Assembly: GCA_002839185.1 (NCBI GenBank)
Contig: PGXO01000012.1
Span: 1-51,929 of the forward strand
From: Synergistetes bacterium HGW-Synergistetes-1
GTDB taxonomy: Bacteria > Synergistota > Synergistia > Synergistales > Synergistaceae
Direction of reading: 5' to 3'
DNA length: 51,929 nt
Shown here one piece after another: positions 24,101 to 34,073 of this stretch. How positions within the stretch are numbered: position 1 is the stretch's first letter; every line of letters starts with the position of its first letter. The translations under genes and the position numbers were made by a program. Under the pieces are notes generated by a model. That model was not told the DNA's origin and ran no database searches. It was given only the letters and a program-made list of their open reading frames with translations.

Positions 24101-25090
24101 TCATGAGGTCAAGGCTGCGTATAGTTTCTCCGTCCGATCTGTGATCCTTTCGATCGTTGCCCCTTTCCCGAGCGCATACCAGACTGCTCCTCCCATTCCG
24201 ACCCCTTCTTTTACATATCCCTTTTCATAGTCCGCAAGACCCGGGAATTTTGATGCAGAAAAATCAAGGGGAGCCGAGTACCATTCGACGCCAATTTTTT
24301 CTGCATATTCGACAAAACAGCTGGTACTGTCCTGACATACATATTTAGTTGTAGCTACAAGCAAAGGCCTCGTGACCTTCATGTCCCGCAGGAGGGCTGC
24401 AACTGCCATCATCTGTGTGCCTCCAGCCAATATCACTTCTGCATCTTCAGGCAGTGCAGATACAAATGAAGCAACTGCTATCTGCATCGGATCTCCGACT
24501 TCTGCCGCTGCTGCCAGGCCCATGCCTTTCATTCCGCCCACCTTGATCCTCAGCCTTGAGGCGACTGCGTTCCATATTTCTTCCTTTTTAGGTAGCGGGT
24601 TTACCGGCCCTGCCGATGAAACTGTCCCGTTGTATCCAAGAGATCTCAGGAGAAGAAGGGCAGTTGTTGTACCTCCGGGAATGGACTCGGCAAGCACAAA
24701 CTTCTTTATGCCGGATCCGGTAAGGTCTATTGCCGCCTCTGCGGCTTTTTCAGAGATCATTAAGTAGTCGGGTACTGCAGCCCCAATTCTCGGATCCTTG
24801 CCGGGGAATGCACCGAGATCCTTAAAGGGAGCCACCGGAGCTACAGATGTACCTGCCCTTATGTTCATCACCGGCAGTCCTCCCTCCAGAACTGCTGCTT
24901 TGGTCACAAGAGCCGGAGTCGGATGACCGAACGGATCGATCGGGATGCAGTCGATTACCCTCGGCTTGTCGTAATAAAGCATATCCGCATCTGCCGGAGC
25001 GGTAAAAGGAAGAGCCTCGGCATTGGCTCCCGCTGCAGAAAGTCCGTTCTCCCTGGACAGGTCTGTCTCACTGATAAATAATATAAACAT
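24101..25090 (-). CDS. CobT-like protein (archaeal/cyanobacterial type)
   Basis: 329 aa resembling the TIGR00303 group, annotated as nicotinate-nucleotide:dimethylbenzimidazole phosphoribosyltransferase-like. Segments seen: DPFGHPTPALVTKAA, the GLPVMNIRAGTSV stretch, AESIPGGTTTALLLLRSLGY with its glycine-rich turn, and EVILAGGTQMMAVAALL. This group is found in archaea, cyanobacteria and some anaerobes and probably activates a lower cobamide ligand or a related base. No other cobamide gene lies nearby. It is divergent from the V-ATPase operon. Confidence 0.8.
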   Translation of the reverse strand: MFILFISETDLSRENGLSAAGANAEALPFTAPADADMLYYDKPRVIDCIPIDPFGHPTPALVTKAAVLEGGLPVMNIRAGTSVAPVAPFKDLGAFPGKDPRIGAAVPDYLMISEKAAEAAIDLTGSGIKKFVLAESIPGGTTTALLLLRSLGYNGTVSSAGPVNPLPKKEEIWNAVASRLRIKVGGMKGMGLAAAAEVGDPMQIAVASFVSALPEDAEVILAGGTQMMAVAALLRDMKVTRPLLVATTKYVCQDSTSCFVEYAEKIGVEWYSAPLDFSASKFPGLADYEKGYVKEGVGMGGAVWYALGKGATIERITDRTEKLYAALTS

Positions 25091-25288
25091 GAGCTGAATT
25101 TACCCCCTGTACTAACTCAGAAATAAGAGTTAGAATCGTCTTTGTGGTCTCTGTTATCAGCAGAGCTTGTTGTTTTTTGGGCAGAATTAAGCACCAAGTG
25201 GAATTCTAGCACATTTTGGCTTAACAGACCCCACACTGAGTGTTTTTTGATCATTAACAATGACCCTGACCAGGCAAAGGGGGATCTT

Positions 25289-25906
25289 ATGGCTACTAAA
25301 CTTGCTCCAACCAGGGGAAACCTTGTTAAACTTACACGCTCCATGCAAATGGCACAGTCTGGACATGATCTCCTGGATCAAAAACGACAGGTACTCATGA
25401 TGGAGCTTGTCCGTTTCATAGATTCTGCAAAAACTATCCAGAAGGATGTTGAACGAATTTTCAATGATGCATACGATGCCCTCCAGAAAGCCAACATCTC
25501 TCTTGGAATAGATACTGTTGAAGATATTTCCGAAGCCGTCCCCATTACATCTGATATCACCGTGCGTCTTCGCTCTGTGATGGGGGTCGAGATACCAGAT
25601 GTTGATCCGTTATCAGATAAGACCGTCCCCAGTTATTCTTTTTACGGATCTTCCGGGGCAATGGATGCGGCATATTCAAAATTCCGAAAGGTCATGGTGC
25701 TCCTCGCACAGCTTGCAGAAGTTGAGACAAGCGTTTACAGGCTTGCAGTCCAGATAAGGAAAACACACAGGCGTGTAAATGCTCTTGAAAAGGTTGTTAT
25801 CCCTTCAAACCAGGCCGATATAAGATTTATATCAGACGTCCTGGAGGAGGGTGAGCGCGAAGACTTTACAAGGATGAAAATGGCTCAGAAAAAGACAAAA
25901 AAGTAG
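25289..25906 (+). CDS. atpD: V-type ATPase subunit D
   Basis: 205 aa central-shaft subunit, an antiparallel coiled coil that rotates inside the A3B3 head. Family segments: the N-terminal PTRGNLVKLTRSMQMAQSGHDLLDQKRQVL and the C-terminal IRKTHRRVNALEKVVIP. The frame extends upstream to 25142, but the ATG at 25289 has AAAGGGGGA upstream and gives the standard N-terminus. It is the first gene of a nine-gene operon, whereas D follows B in many A/V-ATPase operons. Confidence 0.94.
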   Translation: MATKLAPTRGNLVKLTRSMQMAQSGHDLLDQKRQVLMMELVRFIDSAKTIQKDVERIFNDAYDALQKANISLGIDTVEDISEAVPITSDITVRLRSVMGVEIPDVDPLSDKTVPSYSFYGSSGAMDAAYSKFRKVMVLLAQLAEVETSVYRLAVQIRKTHRRVNALEKVVIPSNQADIRFISDVLEEGEREDFTRMKMAQKKTKK

Positions 25907-25928
25907 TCAAATTCCGGAGGTAATGACG

Positions 25929-26276
25929 ATGGGTACATTGCAGGAAGTTCTCGCAGTTCTGCTTGGAGCGGAATCAGAGGCAAAACGGATCGTTGAGGAT
26001 TCAAAAAATGAATCAGATGGCTTCCTTCGCACAGCGCAGGAAAAGTTTGCCATGGAACGTGCAAACCAAATGGCTTCGGCAAGGGAGCAGGCAAAAGGCC
26101 TGATGGAAACAGCGCTTAATTCAGCAAGGACAGAGGCTGAACAGATCGCGGTCCTTGGAAAAGAGGAACGGACCCGTATGCAGAAACGCTTCGAAGAGAA
26201 TGTCGACCCTGTTATTGATTCTATGGTCTCTGAAATAGCAGAAAGATACATTTCAAAAACCAAAAGGGGTAATTAA
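25929..26276 (+). CDS. V-type ATPase stalk subunit G/H
   Basis: 115 aa, almost entirely a charged, Ala/Glu-rich coiled coil (for example AESEAKRIVEDSKNES), the signature of the peripheral-stalk G/H subunit that pairs with subunit E. The ATG at 25929 is chosen over 25923 because GGAGG lies 8 nt before it. Confidence 0.8.
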   Translation: MGTLQEVLAVLLGAESEAKRIVEDSKNESDGFLRTAQEKFAMERANQMASAREQAKGLMETALNSARTEAEQIAVLGKEERTRMQKRFEENVDPVIDSMVSEIAERYISKTKRGN

Positions 26277-26278
26277 GG

Positions 26279-27379
26279 TTGCAATCCACTTCAAAGGGGC
26301 AGGCAACAGCCATAGGTGTGAAGTCACACGTACTCTTCAGCAAGCTTCTTACTTCTGAAGAGTACTGGGCGTTGCTGAACCTTAACAGTATCAGTGAGAT
26401 AGCAGATTTTCTTAAACAGACCGAGGGATACAAAGAACACCTTGAAACTCTGCCTCCCGCAAAGGTGCACCGTGTAAATCTTGAGAATGCCGTGAAGTCA
26501 TCGATACTCGCTGAAGCAACTGCATTCTTATTCTACCTTTCGGGACCGAGGCGTCAGTTATTCACAGACTGGCTTGGATGGTATGAGGCAGAGCATCTGA
26601 AAAGCATTTTCAGATGGGTAAGGACAAAGAGGCTTGACCGCGATGAAATGAGAAAACGTCTTTTTGCCGTCCCGGGATCAAAACTCTCCTATGACCTCCT
26701 GCTGAACAGCAGGGACTACAATGATGTCCTTGATGCACTAAAAGATACAAGATATCATAGGGTCCTCACAGAACCGGTCAAACGCCTGATCAACGGTGAG
26801 GAGTCCCTTTTTTCGCTTGAAATTGCGATAGACAACCTTGTAGAAACATCTTTATACAATGACCTTAAAAATCTGCCGGAAAACGAGCAGAAATTACTTG
26901 AGCCATTGTTCGGGACCAGGATAGACCTTCTCAACCTTTATCATTTCCACAGGTGCGTATGGTATTACCAGATGACGCTTGAAGAGACGCTCAGCAGGAT
27001 GCTCCCGGTAAAATACAAGGTGAAGACCCACCATCTCAGGGATATGACAAAGGGGACAAGCTGGGAAGAGAGGATCGACAGGCTGGGGTCGTCTTTCCCT
27101 GTTTATGCTGAAATATTCAGAAATGCCCTTCAACAGGAAGACAAGGAACTGGCGCTTGAGATGTCCATAAAGAGATACAACTATCTCAAGGCCCTGGCTA
27201 TATTCCAGAAGGGATCTCCTGGTTTTCATACAGCTATCAGTTACTTTGTATTAAAATCTCATGAATTGGACGATGTGATCCGTGTGATAGAAGATGTCAG
27301 ATATGATTATGATCGCAGGAATGCGGCCAATTACCTTATAAGGCCGATAATCAGCGGGGGTGAACCCAAATGGCAGTAA
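26279..27379 (+). CDS. V-type ATPase subunit C (d-type)
   Basis: 366 aa, helical, of the V-ATPase C/AC39 family that caps the membrane rotor and links it to the D/F shaft. Recognisable are the repeated YNDVLDAL and FHRCVWYYQM-type helices and the late FVLKSHELDDVIRVIEDVRYDYD segment. The start is TTG, 2 bp after the stalk gene, with AAGGGG upstream. The end overlaps subunit I by 10 bp. Confidence 0.88.
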   Translation: MQSTSKGQATAIGVKSHVLFSKLLTSEEYWALLNLNSISEIADFLKQTEGYKEHLETLPPAKVHRVNLENAVKSSILAEATAFLFYLSGPRRQLFTDWLGWYEAEHLKSIFRWVRTKRLDRDEMRKRLFAVPGSKLSYDLLLNSRDYNDVLDALKDTRYHRVLTEPVKRLINGEESLFSLEIAIDNLVETSLYNDLKNLPENEQKLLEPLFGTRIDLLNLYHFHRCVWYYQMTLEETLSRMLPVKYKVKTHHLRDMTKGTSWEERIDRLGSSFPVYAEIFRNALQQEDKELALEMSIKRYNYLKALAIFQKGSPGFHTAISYFVLKSHELDDVIRVIEDVRYDYDRRNAANYLIRPIISGGEPKWQ

Positions 27380-29337
27380 TGAAGATGGTCGCACTGACCA
27401 TGATAGGTCCTGACTCGGAAATGGAACCTGTCGCCCGTCAGATGGTTTTGACGGGAGGCTTCCAGCCTTTGCCGCTCGACCTCCTGGTAAACGACAGGAA
27501 TCTCCGGTCTAAAGTAACGACTGAAACAGAAAATCCTTACGATGAACTTCTGGCAAAGGTCACAACAGTATGGAAGATCGCGGGTGAAATGATCCCCGAT
27601 CCGTCTCCTGTCACGCTTACTAAAGAGTTTACCCTTACTGCAGCCCGAAGGAAAGTTGAACAGACTTCAAAAAGACTGGAAGTATGGGAAAAGAGAAGGG
27701 TCGTACTTTCAGAAGAGGAAGATCTCTTAACAGCCACCAAACTGTTCGTTGAAGCACTGAAAGGCACTGAATTCGGCCCGGAGGAACTTGCAAGCGGCAC
27801 ATTCCTGATCCCATTTTTTGGCCGGCTCTCGAATGAAAACTATCAGAGGCTGACAGAGAGCAGCGAAGAGTCGCCCATTACGACAAATGAGCTGACAGTG
27901 CTCAACGGCAACACTTGGGTACTTGTATTGACCGTAAAGGGGCATGAAGAATCTACCCGGAAGCTTCTGGAAGCTGTCTACTTCAAGGAATTTTCATTAA
28001 AAGACATCGCATCGCAGTTAAAAGGGGTGGATCCCCTTACTCTTGTAAACAAGAGGATAGCCAACCACCAGAGAGCCATCAAAGGACTCGCCAAGGCTGC
28101 CAAGGACATGCTGAGGGAGCAGCGTTCGGAATATGAACTTCTCTACTCGCAGCTCTACACAATGCAGAGAGTCTATGACGTCTGCAAAGGACGCGGCGAG
28201 GTAAGCGGGATGTTCGTACTTTCAGGATGGATACCGGCTGACACTCTAGCAGTTATCAAAAAAACTGTCGAGGAAGATGCCCCTATGACGACCGTCATGG
28301 TAGAAGAGACAAAGGACATCAGCTATTCAGGCATACGTGTACCGACGCTTCTTCAGAACAACTCTTTTTTCAGGGCTTTCCAGGACATAGTGTCAATGTA
28401 CAGTCTGCCGTCTTACGGAGAGATAGACCCCTCTCCCATAGTAGCCATATCGTTCATCCTCTTTTTTGGTTTCATGTTCGGAGATATTGGACACGGATTA
28501 ATGATATTTCTCGGTTCAATGTTTATGGTCAAACGGGGGATGATGAAACGTTCCTTTGGACAGGTCATGAAATCAGCAGCCGTGAGCTCTATGGTCTTTG
28601 GAGTACTTTACGGGAGCATATTCGGGATGGAAGACATAATTCCCGCACTGTGGCTGTCTCCGATGCACGATACTAACAAACTTCTGATAATCGCCATCTG
28701 TCTTGGAGTATTCATGATAAGCCTCGGGCTCATACTCAACATGATAAAACAGTACAGAGCCAGGGATTTTGGAAGACTGCTCTTCGACGGACAGGGAATG
28801 GCCGGACTCATGCTTTACTGGACAATGGCTGCCCTCGCCGCAATATATATGACGGGCACAAAGATCCCTGAGATCGCAGCTGACATAATGTGGGGCGGGA
28901 TCGGAGTAATGATGCTTCTTATGATATTCAGGGATATCCTGGCAAGATACCTGCTGCATCAGAAGGATGAAAAAGAATCTGTAGTCCTTAATCTTTTTGA
29001 GATAATGCACAACTTGATGTCATTCGTTTCTAACACAGCGTCATTTGTAAGGCTCGCAGCCTTCGCGCTCAACCACGTCGGGCTCTCGATGGCAGTAATA
29101 ATGCTCTCCGAGATGGTACATTCACTCCCCGGCGGGATCGTAATGAAAGGGATAATACTCGTAGTTGGAAATGTCGTAATAGTATGTCTGGAAGGTCTTA
29201 TTGTCTTTATCCAGACGCTAAGGCTCGAATATTACGAGTTCTTCGGTAAATTCTACAAGGGAGGTGGAAGTGAATTCAAACCGGTCGGCTGGAAAAAGGA
29301 CGGTTCCAAGTATGTTGCTCCGGCCGCCCAAAAATAA
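27370..29337 (+). CDS. atpI: V-type ATPase subunit I (a-subunit)
   Basis: 655 aa. A soluble N-terminal half (about 1-340) forms the collar that holds the stalks. The C-terminal half has about seven to eight membrane helices and provides the ion half-channels. Visible family features are the FFGFMFGDIGHG motif near 360-372 and the SFVRLAAFALNHVGLS segment near 555-572 with the essential arginine. It is the stator that couples ion flow to rotation of the K ring. Confidence 0.94.
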   Translation: MAVMKMVALTMIGPDSEMEPVARQMVLTGGFQPLPLDLLVNDRNLRSKVTTETENPYDELLAKVTTVWKIAGEMIPDPSPVTLTKEFTLTAARRKVEQTSKRLEVWEKRRVVLSEEEDLLTATKLFVEALKGTEFGPEELASGTFLIPFFGRLSNENYQRLTESSEESPITTNELTVLNGNTWVLVLTVKGHEESTRKLLEAVYFKEFSLKDIASQLKGVDPLTLVNKRIANHQRAIKGLAKAAKDMLREQRSEYELLYSQLYTMQRVYDVCKGRGEVSGMFVLSGWIPADTLAVIKKTVEEDAPMTTVMVEETKDISYSGIRVPTLLQNNSFFRAFQDIVSMYSLPSYGEIDPSPIVAISFILFFGFMFGDIGHGLMIFLGSMFMVKRGMMKRSFGQVMKSAAVSSMVFGVLYGSIFGMEDIIPALWLSPMHDTNKLLIIAICLGVFMISLGLILNMIKQYRARDFGRLLFDGQGMAGLMLYWTMAALAAIYMTGTKIPEIAADIMWGGIGVMMLLMIFRDILARYLLHQKDEKESVVLNLFEIMHNLMSFVSNTASFVRLAAFALNHVGLSMAVIMLSEMVHSLPGGIVMKGIILVVGNVVIVCLEGLIVFIQTLRLEYYEFFGKFYKGGGSEFKPVGWKKDGSKYVAPAAQK

Positions 29338-29421
29338 TTACATATATGTAAAAGTTTTCTGACATAATAAAGATCAAACTGATAATTTTTTGTACAATTA
29401 ATGTGAAGGAGTGGGTTTTTG

Positions 29422-29838
29422 ATGTTTGGACTTGCAATGTGCTGCGGCACTGTCGCAACAATGATAGGTCTGGGGTATTTAATGCAGCGCAGAGGCTATA
29501 AGGGAGGCCGAGCCTTTTACCTTTCAGGTTTGGGGGTATCATCGCTCCTCGTATTTACAGGGGCAGCGCTCTCTCTAACGATGCACCCCGCATTCGCTGA
29601 GGCCACTGCAGCACCTCTGGGGACAGGCGCCGGAATGGGCTTTATTGCCGCTGCTGTCTCAACAGGACTCGCCTGCCTGGGAGCCGGACTTGCAGTTGCA
29701 AGCGTTGGATCCGCGGCCCTCGGTCTGGTAGGAGAAAAACCCGAGATGCTGGGAACAACCCTCATTTATCTTGGCCTTTCAGAAGGTATCGCTATATACG
29801 GCGTTATCGTTTCACTTCTGATACTAGGACGGATCTAA
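29422..29838 (+). CDS. atpK: V-type ATPase proteolipid subunit K
   Basis: About 138 aa with four hydrophobic helices, that is two hairpins. The last helix carries the ion-binding glutamate (GLSEGIAIYGVIVSLL), while the second helix has no carboxylate, so there is one site per two hairpins, as in V-type rings. The GAGLAVASVGSAALGLVGEKPEM loop is family-typical. Whether it binds Na+ or H+ cannot be settled by eye. A TTG at 29419 and the ATG at 29422 are both possible starts. Confidence 0.92.
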   Translation: MFGLAMCCGTVATMIGLGYLMQRRGYKGGRAFYLSGLGVSSLLVFTGAALSLTMHPAFAEATAAPLGTGAGMGFIAAAVSTGLACLGAGLAVASVGSAALGLVGEKPEMLGTTLIYLGLSEGIAIYGVIVSLLILGRI

Positions 29839-29854
29839 GGACAGAAACAATATC

Positions 29855-30163
29855 ATGAAAGCTTTTCTTGTGAGCGACAACCATGATTCCCTGGTAGGCA
29901 TGAGACTTGCCGGTATTCAAGGCTGCCTCGTTCACACCGCCGATGAAACTTTTGCGGCAATAGACAGAGCGCTAAAGATGCCTGACCTGGCCATTCTCGC
30001 AATTACAGAGAAGGCTGCGGAAATGGCTCCGGATGTTATTCAGCAGCTGCGAGAGCGCGGGGAACTGCCTCTTCTGGTTGAGATACCTGACAGATTCGGT
30101 ACTAAACGGGGACCGGATTTTCTGACCCGATACGTACAGGAAGCCATTGGGGTGAAAATGTAA
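29855..30163 (+). CDS. atpF: V-type ATPase subunit F
   Basis: 102 aa shaft subunit with a Rossmann-like N-terminal part (MKAFLVSDNHDSLVGMRLAGI) and the late LLVEIPDRFG motif typical of subunit F. It binds subunit D at the base of the A3B3 head. The stop overlaps the subunit E start by one base. Confidence 0.92.
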   Translation: MKAFLVSDNHDSLVGMRLAGIQGCLVHTADETFAAIDRALKMPDLAILAITEKAAEMAPDVIQQLRERGELPLLVEIPDRFGTKRGPDFLTRYVQEAIGVKM

Positions 30164-30777
30164 TGAAAGAAGTATCCAGTGAAAAGATAGGGACATTAAG
30201 AGACATAATCCTTGACAGAGCTGATTCCAGAAAGAAAGATCTGGTAGCAGGGGCAAGACAGGAATCCGAAGAATGGCTGCTCAGGGAGACAGAAAAACTT
30301 CAGCGTGAAACCAACCTTATCCTTCAGGATGCAAGAAAAAGAGCTGAGGATATCAGACGCAGGCAAATCTTATCTGCAGAGAGAGAAAAATCCACAGAAA
30401 CACTGAGACTGCAGAACAGGATACTATCTGAAGCGCTTGGAAGGCTTCAGGACAAACTTGTGCATATCAGGGAACGTGAGGACTATTTTGAAATCCTTGC
30501 AGGGATGTGCATCGATGCAATAAATTCCCTAAGGGAGACGAATGGACTAAAACTCAGGCTTTCAGCAGTTGACGCGGGCCTGGCTGACTCAGTGATATCA
30601 AAAGTACAAGAACTTATGCCGGAAGCTGGAATTACTTTTGATCCTGAGACGGCTCCCATACTCGGCGGATGCTGGGTATCTACAAATGACAACCGCAGGC
30701 AGGTCAACTCTGACTGGCAAAGCCTTACGCAGGAAATGGCCGATACTCTGGCTGAACGGCTCCTGCCGCTGCTTTAG
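30163..30777 (+). CDS. atpE: V-type ATPase stalk subunit E
   Basis: 204 aa. The first ~110 residues form a long charged coiled coil, and the rest a globular alpha/beta domain ending with GGCWVSTNDNRRQVNSDWQ, the usual E-subunit C-terminal pattern. Pairs with the G/H subunit as peripheral stalk. Confidence 0.88.
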   Translation: MKEVSSEKIGTLRDIILDRADSRKKDLVAGARQESEEWLLRETEKLQRETNLILQDARKRAEDIRRRQILSAEREKSTETLRLQNRILSEALGRLQDKLVHIREREDYFEILAGMCIDAINSLRETNGLKLRLSAVDAGLADSVISKVQELMPEAGITFDPETAPILGGCWVSTNDNRRQVNSDWQSLTQEMADTLAERLLPLL

Positions 30778-30789
30778 GAGGAATGGAAC

Positions 30790-32595
30790 TTGGAGGCTAA
30801 GACAATCATCGCCCCAAATAATAAGGAAGGTACAGTTACCTTCGTCAACGGTCCTGTCATAAAGGCCTCTAATATGCGTAATTTTGCAATGCGTGAAGTT
30901 GTTAATGTCGGCCCCAAAAAGCTTATGGGTGAAATAATAAGCATGGACGGCGATAATGCAACTATCCAGGTCTATGAGGACACTGACGGGCTCAGTATCT
31001 ATGAAACCGTCACCGGCACGGGTGAATCCCTCTCGATCGAGGTGGGTCCCGGACTGATTGGCAGCTTCTTCGATGGGATAGGAAGGCCTCTGGATGCCCT
31101 TCTTGAATCTGAGGGAATGTATATTTCTCCGGGCACTTCGGTCAATATGCTGAACCGTGACAAGATCTGGGAGGTGACCCCTGTTGCCAAGCCAGGCGAA
31201 CTCGTAACAGGAGGAACGGTAATTGCCACAGTACAGGAGACACCTCTACTGCTTCACAAAATAATGGCTCCTCCTGACACTGAGGGCGAACTTACCTGGG
31301 TGATCTCAAAAGGCCCTCACAAAGGCGGCGAAATGGTCGCAAAGATCAAAGACGCGTTTGGGCGTGAAGTATCCATACCTATGATCCAGAGATGGCCGGT
31401 AAGGACTCCCAGGCTATACAGGGAACGCCTGCTTCCGAACGAGCCCTTCGTGACCGGGCAGAGAGTCATCGACGGACTCTTCCCGATAGCAAAAGGTGGT
31501 ACGGCATGCATCCCAGGAGGTTTTGGGACAGGAAAGACCGTTACCCAGCATCAGCTTGCAAAATGGGGAGATGCTCAGGTAGTTATTTACATAGGCTGCG
31601 GAGAGAGAGGGAACGAAATGACAGACGTTCTTGAACAGTTCCCTGTACTCGAAGATCCCAGATCGGGAAGACCTCTTATGGAACGAACCATCCTGATCGC
31701 CAATACATCAAACATGCCTGTTGCGGCCCGCGAAGCGTCAATTTATACTGGGATCACGATCGCCGAATATTTCCGTGACATGGGATATGACGTTGCTATA
31801 ATGGCAGACTCAACTTCAAGATGGGCCGAAGCCCTTCGCGAACTTTCGGGCCGCCTTGAAGAAATACCTGCCGAAGAAGGGTTCCCTGCCTATCTGCCGA
31901 GCAGGCTGGCTGAATTCTATGAAAGAGCCGGACGTGTAGTGACATTAGGCGGAGAAAACGGCAGCATTACTGTAATAGGAGCCGTTTCACCTCCGGGAGG
32001 AGACTTTACAGAGCCTGTTACGAGGCACACCAAACGCTTTATCAGATGCTTCTGGGGACTGGACAAAAACCTCGCAAATGCCAGACATTATCCTGCCATT
32101 TCCTGGATAGACTCTTACAGTGAATATGCAGAAGAGGTAAACGGATGGTTTTGCTCGAACGTAGATCCCCGATGGGGAGATCTCAGAGACGAGGTCCGTC
32201 AGATACTTGCTGAGGATAACAAGGTACAGCAGGTCATAAAGCTGGTCGGAGAGGATGTACTTCCCGACGATCAGAGACTTGTCGCATTTACAGCCTTTTT
32301 GATCAAGAACGGATATCTGCAGCAAAATTCCTTCGGTTCAGACTCCTATTCTCCTCCGTCAAAGGGGTTTGAGATACTTGAAGTAATAATGGATTTCTAC
32401 CAGAAAGCTCTCGGACTGGTCCGCAAGGGCATTCCGATATCCCTTATTAAAGAAGACGAATCAGTCGACTCGATCACACACCTCCGTGAACTCTCACCCG
32501 ATGACAAAAATGGCTTTGCTCTGGTGAGAAAGAGGATAAACGCTCACCTCGACAGGGTTGCAGCTGAAAGAACAAGAAAGCTTGGAGGTGAGTAG
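30790..32595 (+). CDS. atpA: V-type ATPase catalytic subunit A
   Basis: 601 aa catalytic subunit. P-loop GGFGTGKT at 243-250 and the long 'non-homologous' insert (about 110-190) distinguish it from F-type beta. GCGERGNEM and the MADSTSRWAEALRE segment complete the active site. The start is TTG with GGAGG 8 nt upstream. A five-codon ATG frame at 30783 (MELGG) overlaps this start, a possible coupling device or chance. Confidence 0.96.
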   Translation: MEAKTIIAPNNKEGTVTFVNGPVIKASNMRNFAMREVVNVGPKKLMGEIISMDGDNATIQVYEDTDGLSIYETVTGTGESLSIEVGPGLIGSFFDGIGRPLDALLESEGMYISPGTSVNMLNRDKIWEVTPVAKPGELVTGGTVIATVQETPLLLHKIMAPPDTEGELTWVISKGPHKGGEMVAKIKDAFGREVSIPMIQRWPVRTPRLYRERLLPNEPFVTGQRVIDGLFPIAKGGTACIPGGFGTGKTVTQHQLAKWGDAQVVIYIGCGERGNEMTDVLEQFPVLEDPRSGRPLMERTILIANTSNMPVAAREASIYTGITIAEYFRDMGYDVAIMADSTSRWAEALRELSGRLEEIPAEEGFPAYLPSRLAEFYERAGRVVTLGGENGSITVIGAVSPPGGDFTEPVTRHTKRFIRCFWGLDKNLANARHYPAISWIDSYSEYAEEVNGWFCSNVDPRWGDLRDEVRQILAEDNKVQQVIKLVGEDVLPDDQRLVAFTAFLIKNGYLQQNSFGSDSYSPPSKGFEILEVIMDFYQKALGLVRKGIPISLIKEDESVDSITHLRELSPDDKNGFALVRKRINAHLDRVAAERTRKLGGE

Positions 32596-32598
32596 CCG

Positions 32599-33978
32599 GT
32601 GGCAAACGCTGAATATATCGGAGTAAAAGATATTGAAGGCCCTTTTGTTCTTGTTGAGAACGTAAGCGGTGTAGGTTACGGCGAGCTTGTTGAAATACGT
32701 GACAGCAAAGGGCGTCTCCGCCATGGACAGGTAAAGTCCCTGAGCGAAAAAGCCACACTGGTGCAGGTATTCACCGGAACTGAAGACCTCATTCCAAATA
32801 CGACCAAACTGCGTTTCCTCGGAAAGCCTCTTGAGATCAGGCTCTCAAAAAATATGCTTGGACGTACCTTTAACGGTCTTGGGGAACCGAGAGACGGCTG
32901 CGGAGAGACATACGGCGGAAAAAGGGTCAATATCAACGGACTCCCCCTTAATCCAATGGCGCGCCAGTATCCTAAGGACTTTATCAACACAGGGATATCT
33001 GCGATAGACACCCTGACGACGCTTATAAGGGGACAAAAGCTCCCTATCTTCTCAGGAAACGGACTGCCGCACAATCAGCTGGCAGTACAGATAGCAACTC
33101 AGGCAAAGATCATGGGATCCGACGATTTCGCCGTTGTCTTTGCAGGAATAGGCATCAAGCATGATGACGCGGCTTATTTTACCCAGGAACTATCCAACAG
33201 GGGGCACAGCAATAACATAGTAACATTCCTGAACCTTGCCGACGATCCGGTCATCGAGCGTATCGCGACTCCAAGGATGGCGCTGTCGACAGCGGAATAT
33301 CTTGCTTATGAACTTGGACTGCACGTACTTGTCATCATAACTGACATGACAAGCTACTGCGAAGCCCTGAGAGAAATAGGCGTCGCAGCCGGTGAAGTCC
33401 CCAGCCGTAAAGGATACCCTGCCTACCTCTACAGCGACCTCGCATCTCTTTATGAGAGGGCCGGAGTCGTAAGGGGCGTCAGCGGAAGCGTTACACAGAT
33501 CCCGATACTTACAATGCCCAACGACGATATCACCCACCCTATACCTGACCTGACAGGATTCATAACAGAAGGACAGATAGTTCTGTCAAGAGACCTGGAC
33601 TCAAGAAACATCTATCCTCCGATAGACATCCTGACGAGTCTTTCGAGGCTTATGAAAGACGGTATAGGCAAAGGATACACAAGGGAAGACCACCCCAGCG
33701 TTTCAAGCCAGCTTTTCGCTTCCTACAGCAGGGTCCAGGAAGTACGATCCCTTGCAGGAGTCGTTGGCGAGGACGAGCTTTCCAAAAATGACAAAATGTC
33801 ATTGGAATTTGGAAAACTATTCGAGGAAAAATTCCTTAAGCAGGGAAAAGAAGAGGAACGTGAGATAGGGTACTCACTTGATATGGCCTGGGAAATACTC
33901 AGCAATCTGCCTAGAAGCGAGCTCACAAGAGTCTCACTAACGGATATCCAGGAACACATCAGAAAATACACTGATTGA
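32599..33978 (+). CDS. atpB: V-type ATPase regulatory subunit B
   Basis: 459 aa non-catalytic nucleotide-binding subunit. The P-loop is replaced by [12 protein letters not shown], as expected for subunit B. Further hallmarks: the [12 protein letters not shown] segment and [21 protein letters not shown]. The start is GTG, 3 bp after the subunit A stop, with GGAGGTGAG upstream. It is the last gene of the operon. Confidence 0.96.
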   Translation: MANAEYIGVKDIEGPFVLVENVSGVGYGELVEIRDSKGRLRHGQVKSLSEKATLVQVFTGTEDLIPNTTKLRFLGKPLEIRLSKNMLGRTFNGLGEPRDGCGETYGGKRVNINGLPLNPMARQYPKDFINTGISAIDTLTTLIRGQKLPIFSGNGLPHNQLAVQIATQAKIMGSDDFAVVFAGIGIKHDDAAYFTQELSNRGHSNNIVTFLNLADDPVIERIATPRMALSTAEYLAYELGLHVLVIITDMTSYCEALREIGVAAGEVPSRKGYPAYLYSDLASLYERAGVVRGVSGSVTQIPILTMPNDDITHPIPDLTGFITEGQIVLSRDLDSRNIYPPIDILTSLSRLMKDGIGKGYTREDHPSVSSQLFASYSRVQEVRSLAGVVGEDELSKNDKMSLEFGKLFEEKFLKQGKEEEREIGYSLDMAWEILSNLPRSELTRVSLTDIQEHIRKYTD

Positions 33979-34002
33979 CCTTTGCATCAGCAATAATCAG
34001 CT

Positions 34003-34038
34003 AAAAAGCGAAGCCCGGAAGTTAACCTCCGGGCTTCG
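34003..34038. terminator. Bidirectional terminator between V-ATPase operon and MOSC gene
   Basis: CGAAGCCCGGA/TCCGGGCTTCG stem (34009-34019 and 34028-34038), loop of 8. On the minus strand it is followed by CTTTTTAG; on the plus strand the T-tract is short. Confidence 0.8.
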
Positions 34039-34073
34039 GCCTTTCAGACTGTTTATCCAGGACGAAAAGAAAC

